A DNA stretch of 64,000 nucleotides, taken from Bin87 sp965217175 (GTDB lineage: Bacteria > Chloroflexota > Dehalococcoidia > Lucifugimonadales > UBA3495). Below, piece by piece: positions 7,625-18,815 of the stretch. The position numbers and the translations under genes were made by a program. Within the stretch, counting starts at the first letter, position 1, and the number at the start of each line of letters is the position of its first letter. The notes under the pieces were generated by a model. That model worked only from the letters and a program-made list of their open reading frames with translations. It ran no database searches and had not been told where the DNA came from. The DNA lies in NCBI GenBank assembly GCA_965217175.1, contig OZ244251.1, positions 2,108,001 to 2,172,000 on the forward strand, in the 5' to 3' direction.

Positions 7625-9031
7625 TTACGGGCGTGTCTGGAGGCTCGGTGGCAACAGACCGGTGGCGGCAACGGTCTCGCGGTTGATGTTGTCGGGCAGC
7701 CTGTAACGACGCCAGACCGCATATCCGGACAGCGCCAACAGGCCTGCCACCGGGCCGGCCAGACGAATGCCCAGTGGGTTGTCCGCGGAGTCTCCCAACA
7801 GGAGCACCAGGCTCAACACCAGCGGCGAGAAGGACAACGCCACTTTTTCGAAGAAGTTTTGAGTGGCGTAGAAAACGGCTTCCCGGCGTTGGCCCGTGAT
7901 CAGAGCGTCGTAGTCTGCTATATCTGCGGTGAACGCTTTGGGCAACAGAAACACGGCTGCCATGGGAAGGCCGATTAAGAATCCCACGACGAAACTCTGG
8001 GCCATGAGGGCGGTGGGCGTAATGACTCCGATCAGTCCCAACAAGGGAAACAGCAGCCCGCTCCCGATGAGGCATAATCCGTACATGCGTCTCTTGCCGA
8101 AGCGATTGCACATCGGCCAGATAATGGCGCCGGCTACAATTACGCCCCCGATAACCGCGGAGAACAGCAGCCCGGTAATCATTCCCTTGTTGTCACCCGC
8201 CTGCAACATTTCGGTGGCGAAGAACGGCATCCAGCCCATGAGCACGCCGACTGCCATTGAAAACATCACGTACGTGGGCAAGAAACATACGAACTGCGAG
8301 TTGCTGATGGCGCTGACCAAACCATTCCAGAATGGAACGGTGGCCGGTGGGGTGCGCCGCGGGGCGTGCTTCCACACCGCGGCCAGGGAAATATACCGGA
8401 ACACGATGCCTACCACCGCGACGGCGATCCCCATAACCTGGAATCCCAACAGATCCACGATGCGGCCACTGGCAACCAATCCTATGGCTGCTCCGAGGAT
8501 GGCGAACAGGAATATGCTGCCCACGATAGCCATGCGATCGGTTGGAGTGTCTGAAAGTTCAGGGATCAATGCTTCCAGCGGGCCGCTGGACATCGTGCTG
8601 GCGATGAAAAACAGTTCCAGGACGACCACGAGATAGACGGCGTTCCAGACACTGGGCTCGTTGGTAGGGAGGAACCAGATGAGCGCTGCAAATACGGCAT
8701 AGAAGGGAGTGCTGAATAGTATGAACGGTATGCGACGGCCCCACCTGCTTTGGGTGCGGTCGCTCCACCATCCGATCAGAGGGTCGTCCACGGCGTCAAC
8801 CAAACGGCCCAGGGTGAGCAGAATGCCGGCCAGCACCCGGGCGTCCAACTCGAAACCAGGCAGCATTACGGGAGGCACCCTGGCCAACCCAACCCCAACC
8901 GGCGGAACCAGGAAGAACAACAGCCATGAATTGCGGGCGTAGCTAATTGTCTGTAGACCGATGTGGTCAGATGCGAAGAGCAACTTGTTGAGCAACGGCA
9001 GCCGCACCGCCGTTTTTGCAATTTCAGCCAT
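7625..9031 (-). CDS. MFS transporter of the GPH (MelB-like) family
   Basis: A 468-residue membrane protein with about 12 hydrophobic segments. The N-terminal signature (LGRLVDAVDDPLIGWWSDRT followed by RWGRRIPFIL) is that of glycoside-pentoside-hexuronide:cation symporters, where the first loop holds DPxxGxxSD and R-x-GRR. Such proteins usually import sugars or related solutes with Na+ or H+, but many members have other or unknown substrates, and none can be named here. It stands alone, convergent with yyaL, and is separated from icd by a 604-base intergenic region. Confidence 0.85.
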   Translation of the reverse strand: MAEIAKTAVRLPLLNKLLFASDHIGLQTISYARNSWLLFFLVPPVGVGLARVPPVMLPGFELDARVLAGILLTLGRLVDAVDDPLIGWWSDRTQSRWGRRIPFILFSTPFYAVFAALIWFLPTNEPSVWNAVYLVVVLELFFIASTMSSGPLEALIPELSDTPTDRMAIVGSIFLFAILGAAIGLVASGRIVDLLGFQVMGIAVAVVGIVFRYISLAAVWKHAPRRTPPATVPFWNGLVSAISNSQFVCFLPTYVMFSMAVGVLMGWMPFFATEMLQAGDNKGMITGLLFSAVIGGVIVAGAIIWPMCNRFGKRRMYGLCLIGSGLLFPLLGLIGVITPTALMAQSFVVGFLIGLPMAAVFLLPKAFTADIADYDALITGQRREAVFYATQNFFEKVALSFSPLVLSLVLLLGDSADNPLGIRLAGPVAGLLALSGYAVWRRYRLPDNINRETVAATGLLPPSLQTRP

Positions 9032-9408
9032 CGTGTATCCGAGTGATTCTCAGCGGGATAATTTCCCCGCCGCAATGTATCACATCTGCCGATCCGAAAC
9101 GGGTTGAACAGCGAAGGTATGACCCGAAAAACTCTGCACAGCCGGCGCATGGGCGGCGTCAGCCGGATCTACCGGGTCGAGGTCGGAGCGACGGATGCGG
9201 TGTGATGGCTTTGGTGTGCCAAGCGTATTCGATTATTAGGCATTCGATTATTGAAGGTGAGCGCCGGTCTTGGCCAAGGGTTGGGGCGGGAGGACGGGAC
9301 GGGATCACCACCTCGTTGACGCTCCGCGCAATGACAGTGGGTGATAGCATCGAATGCGATTGCCCTGATTAGAGTACGGCTGGGGTACCGTTGAACAGGG
9401 TTCGGATG
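9032..9408. other. Long intergenic stretch without a recognisable gene
   Basis: Together with the icd leader this makes a 604-base gap. I see no convincing gene. Visible items are an 11-base direct repeat ATTCGATTATT (9227-9237 and 9242-9252) in a short AT-rich patch, and a repeat remnant near 9340-9366. A 28-codon open frame at 9119-9205 has no recognisable product. Confidence 0.6.
9340..9366. repeat. Remnant sharing its end with the dispersed repeat at 35451 and 47783
   Basis: The segment GATAGCATCG followed by AATGCGATTGCCCT matches the terminal part of the two longer repeat copies (AGAATCAAAATGCGATCGCCCT and AGAGTCAAAATGCGATTGCCCT, each quoted only in part here). Only this end is preserved, so it may be a decayed copy. 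The match is short. Confidence 0.4.
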
Positions 9409-9414
9409 TATAAT
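9409..9414 (+). promoter_or_regulatory. Candidate -10 box of icd
   Basis: Exact TATAAT preceded by TG-rich sequence (GATG). TTGAAC at 9391 is too close to be its -35 (12-base gap). If used, it gives an unusually long leader of over 200 bases before icd. Confidence 0.4.
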
Positions 9415-9415
9415 T

Positions 9416-9488
9416 GGCGCGGTTAAGCCTCCGTTGGGTCCGCAGCATCCGGTGGGATGCCGGGCATCTACGCCCCTCAGTCCGCGCC
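9416..9488 (+). promoter_or_regulatory. Possible structured leader RNA upstream of icd
   Basis: GGCGCGG (9416-9422) is complementary to CCGCGCC (9482-9488) and could close a multi-branched fold. Inside lie a hairpin GCATCC/GGATGC (about 9444-9460) and GGGC/GCCC (about 9462-9475). The outline resembles a small structured RNA but matches no riboswitch I can name. It is not a tRNA: there is no TTC-containing T-loop. The predicted start of transcription would fall inside the first strand, which weakens the case. Confidence 0.25.
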
Positions 9489-9635
9489 GTTTCGTGCCTG
9501 GAGTGTACGGACGTGTCCATATGGTGTTGTTCTGTGATGGAAAGTTCGTGTACATTTTTAATGTCCGGGACTGTAGTCAAACAATTCCTGGCGACTCGTA
9601 GCGGCCCGTGAACCTTTTATACTTAGGAGAAGAAT

Positions 9636-11864
<2,229 letters not shown>

Positions 11865-11870
11865 CGCTGT

Positions 11871-11905
11871 ATCGACTGGCTGAAGCCCCTCTTCAGCCGG
11901 TCGAT
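11871..11905 (+). terminator. Hairpin terminator after icd
   Basis: A 15-base stem (ATCGACTGGCTGAAG with CTTCAGCCGGTCGAT, one G-T pair) encloses the loop CCCCT, 7 bases after the icd stop. There is no good T-tract after it, so it may act by RNA stability as much as by intrinsic termination. Confidence 0.6.
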
Positions 11906-12060
11906 ATGGGTTTCGAGGGCGCCTTTGGCGCCACGATCACTTCGGTTGATGCGAAGGGCTGCAATTTCCCCTTTCGCCCTTTTCGCTAAGGACGTTGGGG
12001 GATTTCTCCCGCCAGACGCGTCGCCAAACCAGACTAATTAATCAGAGGAGCATTCACCAG

Positions 12061-13005
12061 ATGCGAAGTAAAGTAACTGTAGTCGGCGCCGGCAACGTGG
12101 GCGCCACCACTGCGCAGCGAATCCACCAGCTCGGCTACGCCGATGTCGTTCTGGTTGATGTGGTAGAGGATTTGCCTCAGGGCAAGGGGCTCGACATGCT
12201 GGAATCGGGACCGGTGTTGGGCACGGACGCCCTGATTACCGGTTCCAACGGGTATGAAGAGACGGCTGATTCCGACGTAGTGGTGATCACGGCGGGCATC
12301 GCGAGGCGGCCCGGCATGAGTCGCGATGATCTGTTGCTAACCAACATGCGCATCACATCGGCGGTGACCGCGGAGGTCGTGCGACACTCGCCAAATTGCA
12401 TCATCCTGGCCGTGACCAATCCGCTGGATGCAATGGTACAAAACGTTTATGAAACCGCCGGTTTTCCGCGAAGTCGTGTTTTCGGCATGGCTGGCGTACT
12501 GGACACTGCCCGTTATCGTACCTTCATCGCCCAGGAACTGAACGTGTCGGTTGACGATGTGCAAGCTATGGTTTTGGGCGGTCATGGGGACGACATGGTG
12601 CCGCTGGTTCGTTATACGACCGTTGGCTGCATACCTCTGACCGAGTTGTTGTCCCAGGATCGCATTGATTCGATCGTGCAGCGCACCCGCGACGGCGGCG
12701 GGGAAATCGTGGCGCTGCTCAAACAAGGGTCGGCATTTTACGCTCCGTCTGCCGCCATCACTGAAATGGTTGAGGCAATACTGCTGGACAAGAAGCGGAT
12801 CCTTCCGGCATGCGCCTACCTGGAAGGCGAGTATGGCATCAACGGGTTGTGCGTTGGCGTGCCGGTAAAGATTGGCGCCGGCGGCCTGGAACAGGTGTTA
12901 GAAATCAGCCTCACTGACGAGGAAAGCGCAGCCCTTCAAAGCTCGGCGGCGTCGGTGCAGGAACTGGTGGACGTAATGTCGAAAGCCAAGGCAGAAGCCA
13001 GCTAG
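12061..13005 (+). CDS. mdh: Malate dehydrogenase, LDH-like type
   Basis: Interconverts malate and oxaloacetate with NAD(H). The 314-residue protein starts MRSKVTVVGAGNVGATTAQ, with the Rossmann GxGxxG at 9-14, and has the substrate loop IARRPGMSRDDLL, where Arg82/83 supports malate rather than lactate as substrate, VTNPLDAM, and the catalytic His175 in GGHGDDMVP. The ATG at 12061 is preferred over an earlier in-frame start at 11995 because AGAGGAG lies about 10 bases before it and homology begins there. It lies downstream of icd but is separated from it by a hairpin. Confidence 0.96.
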   Translation: MRSKVTVVGAGNVGATTAQRIHQLGYADVVLVDVVEDLPQGKGLDMLESGPVLGTDALITGSNGYEETADSDVVVITAGIARRPGMSRDDLLLTNMRITSAVTAEVVRHSPNCIILAVTNPLDAMVQNVYETAGFPRSRVFGMAGVLDTARYRTFIAQELNVSVDDVQAMVLGGHGDDMVPLVRYTTVGCIPLTELLSQDRIDSIVQRTRDGGGEIVALLKQGSAFYAPSAAITEMVEAILLDKKRILPACAYLEGEYGINGLCVGVPVKIGAGGLEQVLEISLTDEESAALQSSAASVQELVDVMSKAKAEAS

Positions 13006-13031
13006 GAACCATCACCAACCCTGCGGTTACG

Positions 13032-13059
13032 ACCCCGCCTGGAAATCCCCCGGCGGGGT
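13032..13059 (+). terminator. Hairpin after mdh
   Basis: ACCCCGCC (13032-13039) pairs with GGCGGGGT (13052-13059) around a 12-base loop, followed by AAATTT. A plausible intrinsic terminator with a weak T-tract. Confidence 0.5.
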
Positions 13060-13088
13060 AAATTTGGTGAGGCCGAAATTCACCCGTG

Positions 13089-13094
13089 TATAAT
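13089..13094 (+). promoter_or_regulatory. Candidate -10 box of the aminotransferase gene
   Basis: Exact TATAAT in the context GTGTATAATTG, 49 bases before the ATG at 13144. TTGGTG at 13064 is a weak -35 with a 19-base gap. Confidence 0.45.
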
Positions 13095-13143
13095 TGTTGG
13101 GCGTGTGACGCCAGCAGCGTCGCCCACCCGCATGGAGGCAGAG

Positions 13144-14439
13144 ATGACACAACGCAATCAGATTGAACAGGAACTGCTCGCCAAGGCGTCGCAGTATCTG
13201 CCCGGGAGCAGCACCGGCAACACCAACTACCCAGACGAGCTGAAGTTTTTGGTCAGAGAGGGCAAGGGAGGCCGGGTTTGGGACGTTACCGGTAACGAAT
13301 ATGTCGACTGGTTGATGGGATCTGGACCCATGATATTGGGTCACGCGCACCCTGCGGTGAATGAGGCGGTGTTGGAAGCAGTCGGTAGGGGATCCACATT
13401 TTTCACGACCAACGAGCAGGCGGTTCTGTTGGCGGAAGAGTTGGTACGGGCGATGCCGTGCGCCGAACAAGTGCGCTTCACCACCAGCGGCACGGACGCC
13501 TGTTTCCAGGCGATGCGCGTGGCGCGGGCTTTTACCGGGAAGGAGAAGATTCTCAAATTCGAAGGTGGCTTCCACGGTACCAGCGACTACGCCATGATGT
13601 CGGTGTTCGCCTCTGCGTCGACGGAATTTCCGCAGGCGGAGCCCAACAGCGGGGGCATACCCAGCGCGTTGAATGACCTGATGTTGATCTCCCAATTCAA
13701 TGATCTGGACATGACGGCGGCCATCATAGATGCGCACAAGGACGAAATCGCCGCGGTGATCGTGGAGCCGATGCAGCGCACGCTGGCTCCCAACGCGGGT
13801 TTCCTGGCGGGTTTGCGGAAGTTGACAGCGGACGCGGGAGTGTTGCTGATTTTCGACGAGGTGGTTACGGGATTTCGGCTGGCGTACGGTGGGGCGCAAG
13901 AATTTTACGGGGTGACCCCGGATTTGTGCTCGGTGGGCAAGATTATGGGCGGAGGATACGCGCTGGCTGCGGTGATGGGCCGAGCTGACGTGATGTCGGT
14001 TTACAACCGCGCATCTGTGTCGGCTGATGATTATGTGGACCAAATCGGCACGTTGAACGGGAACCCGATCGCCTGTGCGGCCGGGCTTGCCACGCTGGCC
14101 CAGCTACGGCAGGAAGGCGTTTACGACCGGCTGCGGGACGTGGGGGGTCGATTGCGCCGCGCGCTGACGGAGGCGTGCGAAGAAGAAGGATTCCAGGTCC
14201 AGAGTGTCGGTGAGGACGCTGTTTTCGACATCTATTTTGCCGACCATCCAGTGCACAATTACCGCGACGGACTGGCTGCGGATGCCGGAATGCTTGCAAA
14301 ACTAAATGCCGGCTTGCTGGAGAAGCGGATCATCAAGAGCTGGCCCCAGAAATTTTACCCGTCAATCGTCCATACCGACGATGACGTGGACGAAACTATT
14401 GCCGCGATTCAAGCCGTGGTGCCTGGCTTGCGGGGATAG
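13144..14439 (+). CDS. Class III aminotransferase, glutamate-1-semialdehyde aminomutase-like
   Basis: PLP enzyme of 431 residues. It has the fold signatures of glutamate-1-semialdehyde 2,1-aminomutase: SGTDACFQAMRVARAFTGK (115-133), the PLP-binding aspartate in IFDEVVTGFR (Asp238), and the Schiff-base lysine in CSVGKIMGGGYALAA (Lys266). It could be a true HemL making 5-aminolevulinate, but no other haem gene is nearby and related class III enzymes acting on other amines are common in this lineage, so no symbol is given. The ATG at 13144 has GGAGG a few bases upstream; an ATG at 13132 would overlap that ribosome site. Confidence 0.85.
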   Translation: MTQRNQIEQELLAKASQYLPGSSTGNTNYPDELKFLVREGKGGRVWDVTGNEYVDWLMGSGPMILGHAHPAVNEAVLEAVGRGSTFFTTNEQAVLLAEELVRAMPCAEQVRFTTSGTDACFQAMRVARAFTGKEKILKFEGGFHGTSDYAMMSVFASASTEFPQAEPNSGGIPSALNDLMLISQFNDLDMTAAIIDAHKDEIAAVIVEPMQRTLAPNAGFLAGLRKLTADAGVLLIFDEVVTGFRLAYGGAQEFYGVTPDLCSVGKIMGGGYALAAVMGRADVMSVYNRASVSADDYVDQIGTLNGNPIACAAGLATLAQLRQEGVYDRLRDVGGRLRRALTEACEEEGFQVQSVGEDAVFDIYFADHPVHNYRDGLAADAGMLAKLNAGLLEKRIIKSWPQKFYPSIVHTDDDVDETIAAIQAVVPGLRG

Positions 14440-14503
14440 GATTCACTGCCCAAACTCTTCCTGATGCGCCGGTCTTTCCGGACAGAGGGCGGGGTGGAAC
14501 GAC

Positions 14504-14540
14504 AACGCCCCGGCAGGACACTGCCGGGGCGTTAGATTTT
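14504..14540 (+). terminator. Rho-independent terminator after the aminotransferase
   Basis: A perfect 12-base stem (AACGCCCCGGCA with TGCCGGGGCGTT) around GGACAC, followed by AGATTTT. It sits between this gene and the convergent HdrB-like gene. Confidence 0.85.
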
Positions 14541-14556
14541 AGGTTGAATACGGGGG

Positions 14557-15438
14557 TCAGCGGCGTGTTCCGATTTTTACTTCCAGCGGACCGGTGCTGA
14601 CGATGTGCTTCTTAAGTCCCAGTTCGGAAGGCGACATTCCCATCGCAAGCCCGATCAGCTGGGGCAGATGCAGAATGGGCAAGTCGATGGAGCGGCGGGC
14701 CTGGCTGGCGGCTTTGGGCTGGAAACCGTCCAGGTTGAGGTGGCAAAGCGGGCAGGGCGTAACCATGGCATCTGCGCCAAGGTCTTTCACTTCGGAGGTA
14801 TGCTTGCCCACCATGGCCATGGAATTGCGCTCGTTGATGGTGAGGATGGGGAAACCGCAACAGCGGGTTTTCCCTTCAAAATCTACCAGGGTTGCTCCCA
14901 CCGAACCGATCAACATCTCCAGGGATTGTTGTCGCTCGGGGTGTTCTGCTATGTCCAGGGCTTCGGTGGGTCGCACGATGTAGCAGCCGTAAAACGGGGC
15001 GATCTTGAGATCGCTGAGCTGGCGGGTGATATGGGGCGCCAGTTGGTCCAACCCATAGTCTTCGATCAGAATCCACAGCAGATGTTTGGGTTCGCTGTTA
15101 CCGCTGTATTCCAATCCCTCCTCGGCGAGGTATGAGTTGATCTCGGCCAGATAAGCGGGGTTTCGCATCCGGTGGTTGGCCTGGGACATCACACCCTGGC
15201 AGGTGCTGCAGATGGTGAGTATGGGCAATCCCATCTGCTCAGCCTTGGCGAAATTGCGGGCGTTGAGCGTGTCGCCAAAGAGTTGGTTTTTCTCCTGGAT
15301 TACACCGGCGCCGGTGCAGGTCCATCCCGGAATTTCTTCCAGTTCGATTCCCAATCGCTGGCAAACCATTTGGGTCGCCGGGTAGAGTTCGGGTGCGCCG
15401 CCTTGGGAGACGCAACCGGGGAAAAAGGCGTACTTCAC
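14557..15438 (-). CDS. HdrB/SdhE-like protein with cysteine-rich CCG domains
   Basis: A 293-residue cytoplasmic protein with two CCG-type modules: FFPGCVSQGG with TCTGAG and CSTCQ, then FYGCYIVRP, RCCGFPI and CPLCHLN. The family includes HdrB of heterodisulphide reductase and the third subunit (SdhE, also called SdhC) of SdhABE succinate/fumarate:quinone oxidoreductases. It lies downstream of sdhA and sdhB on the same strand, so the latter role is favoured: a peripheral subunit linking the iron-sulphur protein to the membrane quinone. The start is GTG at 15438, 8 bases after GGAGG. No cytochrome b anchor gene is present. Confidence 0.85.
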   Translation of the reverse strand: MKYAFFPGCVSQGGAPELYPATQMVCQRLGIELEEIPGWTCTGAGVIQEKNQLFGDTLNARNFAKAEQMGLPILTICSTCQGVMSQANHRMRNPAYLAEINSYLAEEGLEYSGNSEPKHLLWILIEDYGLDQLAPHITRQLSDLKIAPFYGCYIVRPTEALDIAEHPERQQSLEMLIGSVGATLVDFEGKTRCCGFPILTINERNSMAMVGKHTSEVKDLGADAMVTPCPLCHLNLDGFQPKAASQARRSIDLPILHLPQLIGLAMGMSPSELGLKKHIVSTGPLEVKIGTRR

Positions 15439-15476
15439 TTGTAGTCCTCCGAAGTCGTGTGCCCGTTGGAAATGCC

Positions 15477-16481
15477 CTAACCGAACGGGGAGTTGTTGCT
15501 AACCTGAGGTCCGGCGGGTTCCGGTTCCAGTTGACGGAACAACCGTCGCACGGCCTCTACGTTTTCTACGTTCTTGTGCATGATGGGGGGCATCTTGCCC
15601 CTGCGCATGGCGCGCAACGCCACGGGCATGTAACCCATCAAAGCGGGCAGATTCGTGATTCCAACTGTCTTGATGGGCAATCTTAATTCGTCCAGGCGTC
15701 CGCTGTGGCCCACCGAGTCGGTGAAGGCGTCGGTGTGACGGGCGCCGTTGTTTTTGTCGTAGCCGGACTGGATGGCCTGCTCACGCATTGCCATGATGCG
15801 ATCCATGGGAGCGACACCCTTGGGGCATACCTCGACACATTCGTTGCAGCGGGTGCAGTCCCACATGCCGGTGGGTTCGCTCAACCCCCACAGCCGCTCC
15901 ATGGAGACACCGTTAGAATCGCCGTCACGGGGGTCGGCGGTAAACCGGTAGGCTTTAGCCAACGCAGCGGGTCCCATGAAGGTGGGGTCGACTTCCAGCA
16001 CGGTGCAGTCGGAAACGCATGCCCCGCACATGATGCAGGCGGTGACGCCGGACAGATGGAGCATGGCTTCGTTGGAAACGACGTACTCGCCTTCCGGCTC
16101 CTGACCCATGTGTTTCAGATAAGGGTCGATCGCCTCGATCTTCTCCCAGAAGAGGTCGAAGTTGACCACCAGATCCTTGATGACGGGCATGACGCCGGCG
16201 GGTTCTACGGTTATGACACCGTCCTGAACCATAGTATTGGCGATTGTTTTGCAAGCCAGAGCAGCGTGGCCGTTGATGCGCATGGCGCAGGACCCGCAAA
16301 TAGAACTGCGGCACGAACACCGCAACGACAACGTGCCGTCATCGTCCTCCCGGATCTGAATGAGCGCGTCCAGGACGGTGGCGTTGTCGGCGATGGTGAC
16401 CGGATATTCCTGCCAGTACGGCAACCGATGCTCGCCGGTGGCTTCGGGGTCCTGTCGTTTTACCCTGATGGTTACGTCCAT
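15477..16481 (-). CDS. sdhB: Succinate dehydrogenase/fumarate reductase iron-sulphur subunit
   Basis: Carries electrons from the flavoprotein to the quinone side. The 334-residue protein has a plant-type [2Fe-2S] ferredoxin domain (SLRCSCRSSICGSCAMRING, then ALACKT) and two ferredoxin motifs (CIMCGACVSDC and CTRCNECVEVCPKG). It is about 90 residues longer than E. coli SdhB; the extra C-terminus (AMREQAIQSGYDKNNGARH onward) resembles SdhB/HdrC-like proteins of SdhABE complexes. It starts 3 bases after the sdhA stop, implying translational coupling. Confidence 0.93.
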   Translation of the reverse strand: MDVTIRVKRQDPEATGEHRLPYWQEYPVTIADNATVLDALIQIREDDDGTLSLRCSCRSSICGSCAMRINGHAALACKTIANTMVQDGVITVEPAGVMPVIKDLVVNFDLFWEKIEAIDPYLKHMGQEPEGEYVVSNEAMLHLSGVTACIMCGACVSDCTVLEVDPTFMGPAALAKAYRFTADPRDGDSNGVSMERLWGLSEPTGMWDCTRCNECVEVCPKGVAPMDRIMAMREQAIQSGYDKNNGARHTDAFTDSVGHSGRLDELRLPIKTVGITNLPALMGYMPVALRAMRRGKMPPIMHKNVENVEAVRRLFRQLEPEPAGPQVSNNSPFG

Positions 16482-16484
16482 AAC

Positions 16485-18173
16485 CTAGTACTTCCTTTCC
16501 TCTGGTGTCCACTTTGTGATGGTAACTGGGAGTTCCGAAATCTGGGGTCCCGCCTCGGATTTGGATACCACGATGTGGTGCAGCCATTCCTCGTCGTTGC
16601 GCGCCGGGTAGTCGACCCTGAACTGAGCGCCGCGGCTTTCCCGGCGTTCCAGCGCGCCGACGGCAATAGTCTCGGCGCAATCCAGCATGTATCCCAATTC
16701 GAGGGCAAACACCAGATCGGTATTGAAAATTTTGCTCTTGTTGTGCACGGGAACGTTCTCGTAGCGGCGTCGCAGGTCATGGAGATCGCCTAGGGTTTCC
16801 TGGATTCCCTCTTCGTTGCGGAATACAGCGACATTGCGGTTCATGGACTCGCCCATTTCGCGGCGGATGGTTGCCCAGCGGTCGCCGTTGTTCGGGCGAT
16901 CCAGCATTTCCTGGATGCGTCGCGCTTCCCGGGCCATCGTGCCTGCTGCATCGAATTCGACGAAACTTTTGTTTTTGGACACGGTGGAGGCGTGATTTCC
17001 AGCTCTTTCGCCGAATACGATGGTGTCGAGCAGGGAGTTAGCGCCCAGACGGTTGCCGCCATGCACACTGACGTTGGCGCACTCGCCGGCGGCATAGACG
17101 CCTTCCAGGTTGGTCAGTCCGTCGATGCTCGTTTTGATGCCGCCCATGAGGTAGTGCATGCCGGGGCGAATCGGAATGGGTTCGCGGATCATGTCGGCGC
17201 CGGCCAGATCGACGCCAATTTCGCGGATCTGGCTGAGTTTCTCCATGATGAGGGCTTCGCCGAGATGGGTGCAGTCGAGATACATGCAACCGTCTACGCC
17301 GTTGCCGGCATTGATTTCAGTTTGTTCGGCTCGGGACACGACGTCGCGTGAGGCAAGCTCCATCATGCTGGGGGCGTATTTCTCCATGAACCGGTTGCCG
17401 TCCTTGTCCCGGAGGTAGGCGCCCTCGCCGCGGGCAGCCTCGGAGATGAGCACCCCGCTGCCGGCCAGGGTGGTTGGATGGTATTGCACCATCTCCATGT
17501 CCATCAGCTGCCCACCGGCGTTGTACACCAGACCCATGCCGTCGCCGGTGACGATGAGGGCGTTGGTGCTGGGTTCAAACAACCGACCGCAGCCACCGGT
17601 GCATAATATGACCGTTTTAGCCCTGATCAGATGTAGTTCGCCGGTGCGGATTTCCATCGCGATAACGCCGGCTGCCTCGCCGTCTTCCATAATCAGGGCG
17701 GTAACGAACCATTCTTCGTAACGGCGCACGCCAGATTTGATCAACTGTTCAAACATCACATGGAGCAACGCCTGTCCGGTGAAGTCGCCAACGAAAAAGG
17801 TGCGGGCGCGGCGTTGTCCGCCGAATGCCCGAGTGCCGAGCTTGCCCTCGTCGTCGCGGTTGAAAGTAACACCCATGTGCTCCATGTCGATCAGGGAAGC
17901 GCCGGCCTGGCGACACATGACCTCGATGGCGTCCTGGTCGCCCAGGTAGTCGCTGCCTTTGATCGTGTCGTAGGCATGGTCTTCCCAGTCGTCGCCGCGG
18001 TCCAGCAAAGCGGCGTTGATACCGCCCTGGGCAGCATTGGAGTGACTGCGGACCGGATGCACCTTGCTGATGATGGCGGTGTTTGCACCGCCGGCGCGGG
18101 CGGCGATAGCTGCCCTCATGCCGGCCAATCCCGCTCCAACAACGAGCACATCGTGTTGCAAAATTTCTGACAT
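16485..18173 (-). CDS. sdhA: Succinate dehydrogenase/fumarate reductase flavoprotein subunit
   Basis: Catalytic subunit that oxidises succinate or reduces fumarate. The 562-residue protein has the FAD-binding N-terminus (VLVVGAGLAGMRAAIAA), the His of the covalent FAD link in SKVHPVRSHSNAAQGG, YHPTTLAGSGVLISEAARGEGA, GVYAAGECANVSVHGGNRLGANSL and a C-terminal RRESRGAQFRVDYP segment. An ATG at 18182 is possible, but GGAGG lies 9 bases before the ATG at 18173 and would abut the earlier one, so 18173 is chosen. It heads the sdhA-sdhB-HdrB-like unit. The direction of catalysis in vivo cannot be told from sequence. Confidence 0.94.
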   Translation of the reverse strand: MSEILQHDVLVVGAGLAGMRAAIAARAGGANTAIISKVHPVRSHSNAAQGGINAALLDRGDDWEDHAYDTIKGSDYLGDQDAIEVMCRQAGASLIDMEHMGVTFNRDDEGKLGTRAFGGQRRARTFFVGDFTGQALLHVMFEQLIKSGVRRYEEWFVTALIMEDGEAAGVIAMEIRTGELHLIRAKTVILCTGGCGRLFEPSTNALIVTGDGMGLVYNAGGQLMDMEMVQYHPTTLAGSGVLISEAARGEGAYLRDKDGNRFMEKYAPSMMELASRDVVSRAEQTEINAGNGVDGCMYLDCTHLGEALIMEKLSQIREIGVDLAGADMIREPIPIRPGMHYLMGGIKTSIDGLTNLEGVYAAGECANVSVHGGNRLGANSLLDTIVFGERAGNHASTVSKNKSFVEFDAAGTMAREARRIQEMLDRPNNGDRWATIRREMGESMNRNVAVFRNEEGIQETLGDLHDLRRRYENVPVHNKSKIFNTDLVFALELGYMLDCAETIAVGALERRESRGAQFRVDYPARNDEEWLHHIVVSKSEAGPQISELPVTITKWTPEERKY

Positions 18174-18249
18174 TCGCGTCATCCTCCGGCCGGGCTAACT
18201 GCGTATGCCCGGATTCTAAACTCACGATAAGGGGGTACCAAACGGCTGA

Positions 18250-18798
18250 CTAATTATCCCCCATCACGCGCATTGCTAGCAACAGCGACGCCACGCTTTT
18301 GGCGTCCTGTATGGTTCCGTCAACGATCAGACCGAGCACGTCCGAAAATGCGACCCGTTCTACGTCGATAAACTCATCGTCGTCTGACTCGAGCTGCGCC
18401 GGGGAGAGCTCAATAGCAAGAAAGGCGTACATATATTGAGTGCACCAACCGGGAGACATCCAGAATCCGGTGAGGCGCTGCAAATTCCCGGCGGTGTGCC
18501 CGATCTCCTCTTGCAACTCCCGAATTGCGGCCACATCGGGGTCTTCTCCGGCCTCGATCTTTCCGGCTGGAACCTCCAACAGAAATGCCCCGGCCGGTTT
18601 GCGAAATTGCCTTACCAGCAGAACGTTGCCATCGCCGGCCACGGGAACGACGCAGATCGATGCCTGGTGTTCGACGATTTCGCGGGTACTGGTCCGACCG
18701 TTGGCCAACTGTACCGTGTGCACGTTGACGCTGACGAGATCGCCTTCGAATACGGTTCGGCGGGAAATAGTGGGTTCGTTGCGTGCAGGAATAATCAT
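18250..18798 (-). CDS. NUDIX hydrolase, ADP-ribose pyrophosphatase-like
   Basis: A 182-residue hydrolase. The complete Nudix box runs GKIEAGEDPDVAAIRELQEE then IG, with the REx2EE metal ligands, and is preceded by VVPVAGDGNVLLVRQFRKPA, typical of ADP-sugar pyrophosphatases. The ATG at 18798 has AAAGGA upstream; an earlier start would run into nadK. It sits 17 bases after nadK at the end of the nuo block, so it probably forms a pyridine-nucleotide housekeeping pair with it. Confidence 0.88.
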   Translation of the reverse strand: MIIPARNEPTISRRTVFEGDLVSVNVHTVQLANGRTSTREIVEHQASICVVPVAGDGNVLLVRQFRKPAGAFLLEVPAGKIEAGEDPDVAAIRELQEEIGHTAGNLQRLTGFWMSPGWCTQYMYAFLAIELSPAQLESDDDEFIDVERVAFSDVLGLIVDGTIQDAKSVASLLLAMRVMGDN

Positions 18799-18815
18799 GG
18801 CATCCTTTGGGGAAA

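Noticed and set aside
9119..9205. 28-codon open frame in the long intergenic region
   Set aside because: Weak ribosome site, arginine-rich composition typical of chance frames, and no recognisable product.
9416..9488. Possible tRNA in the icd leader
   Set aside because: It is 73 bases long with a 7-pair closing helix, but there is no TTC-type T-loop, no normal D-arm and no usable anticodon arm.
15705..16793. Long frame on the + strand opposite sdhB and sdhA
   Set aside because: It is the antisense shadow of well-supported genes in GC-rich DNA.
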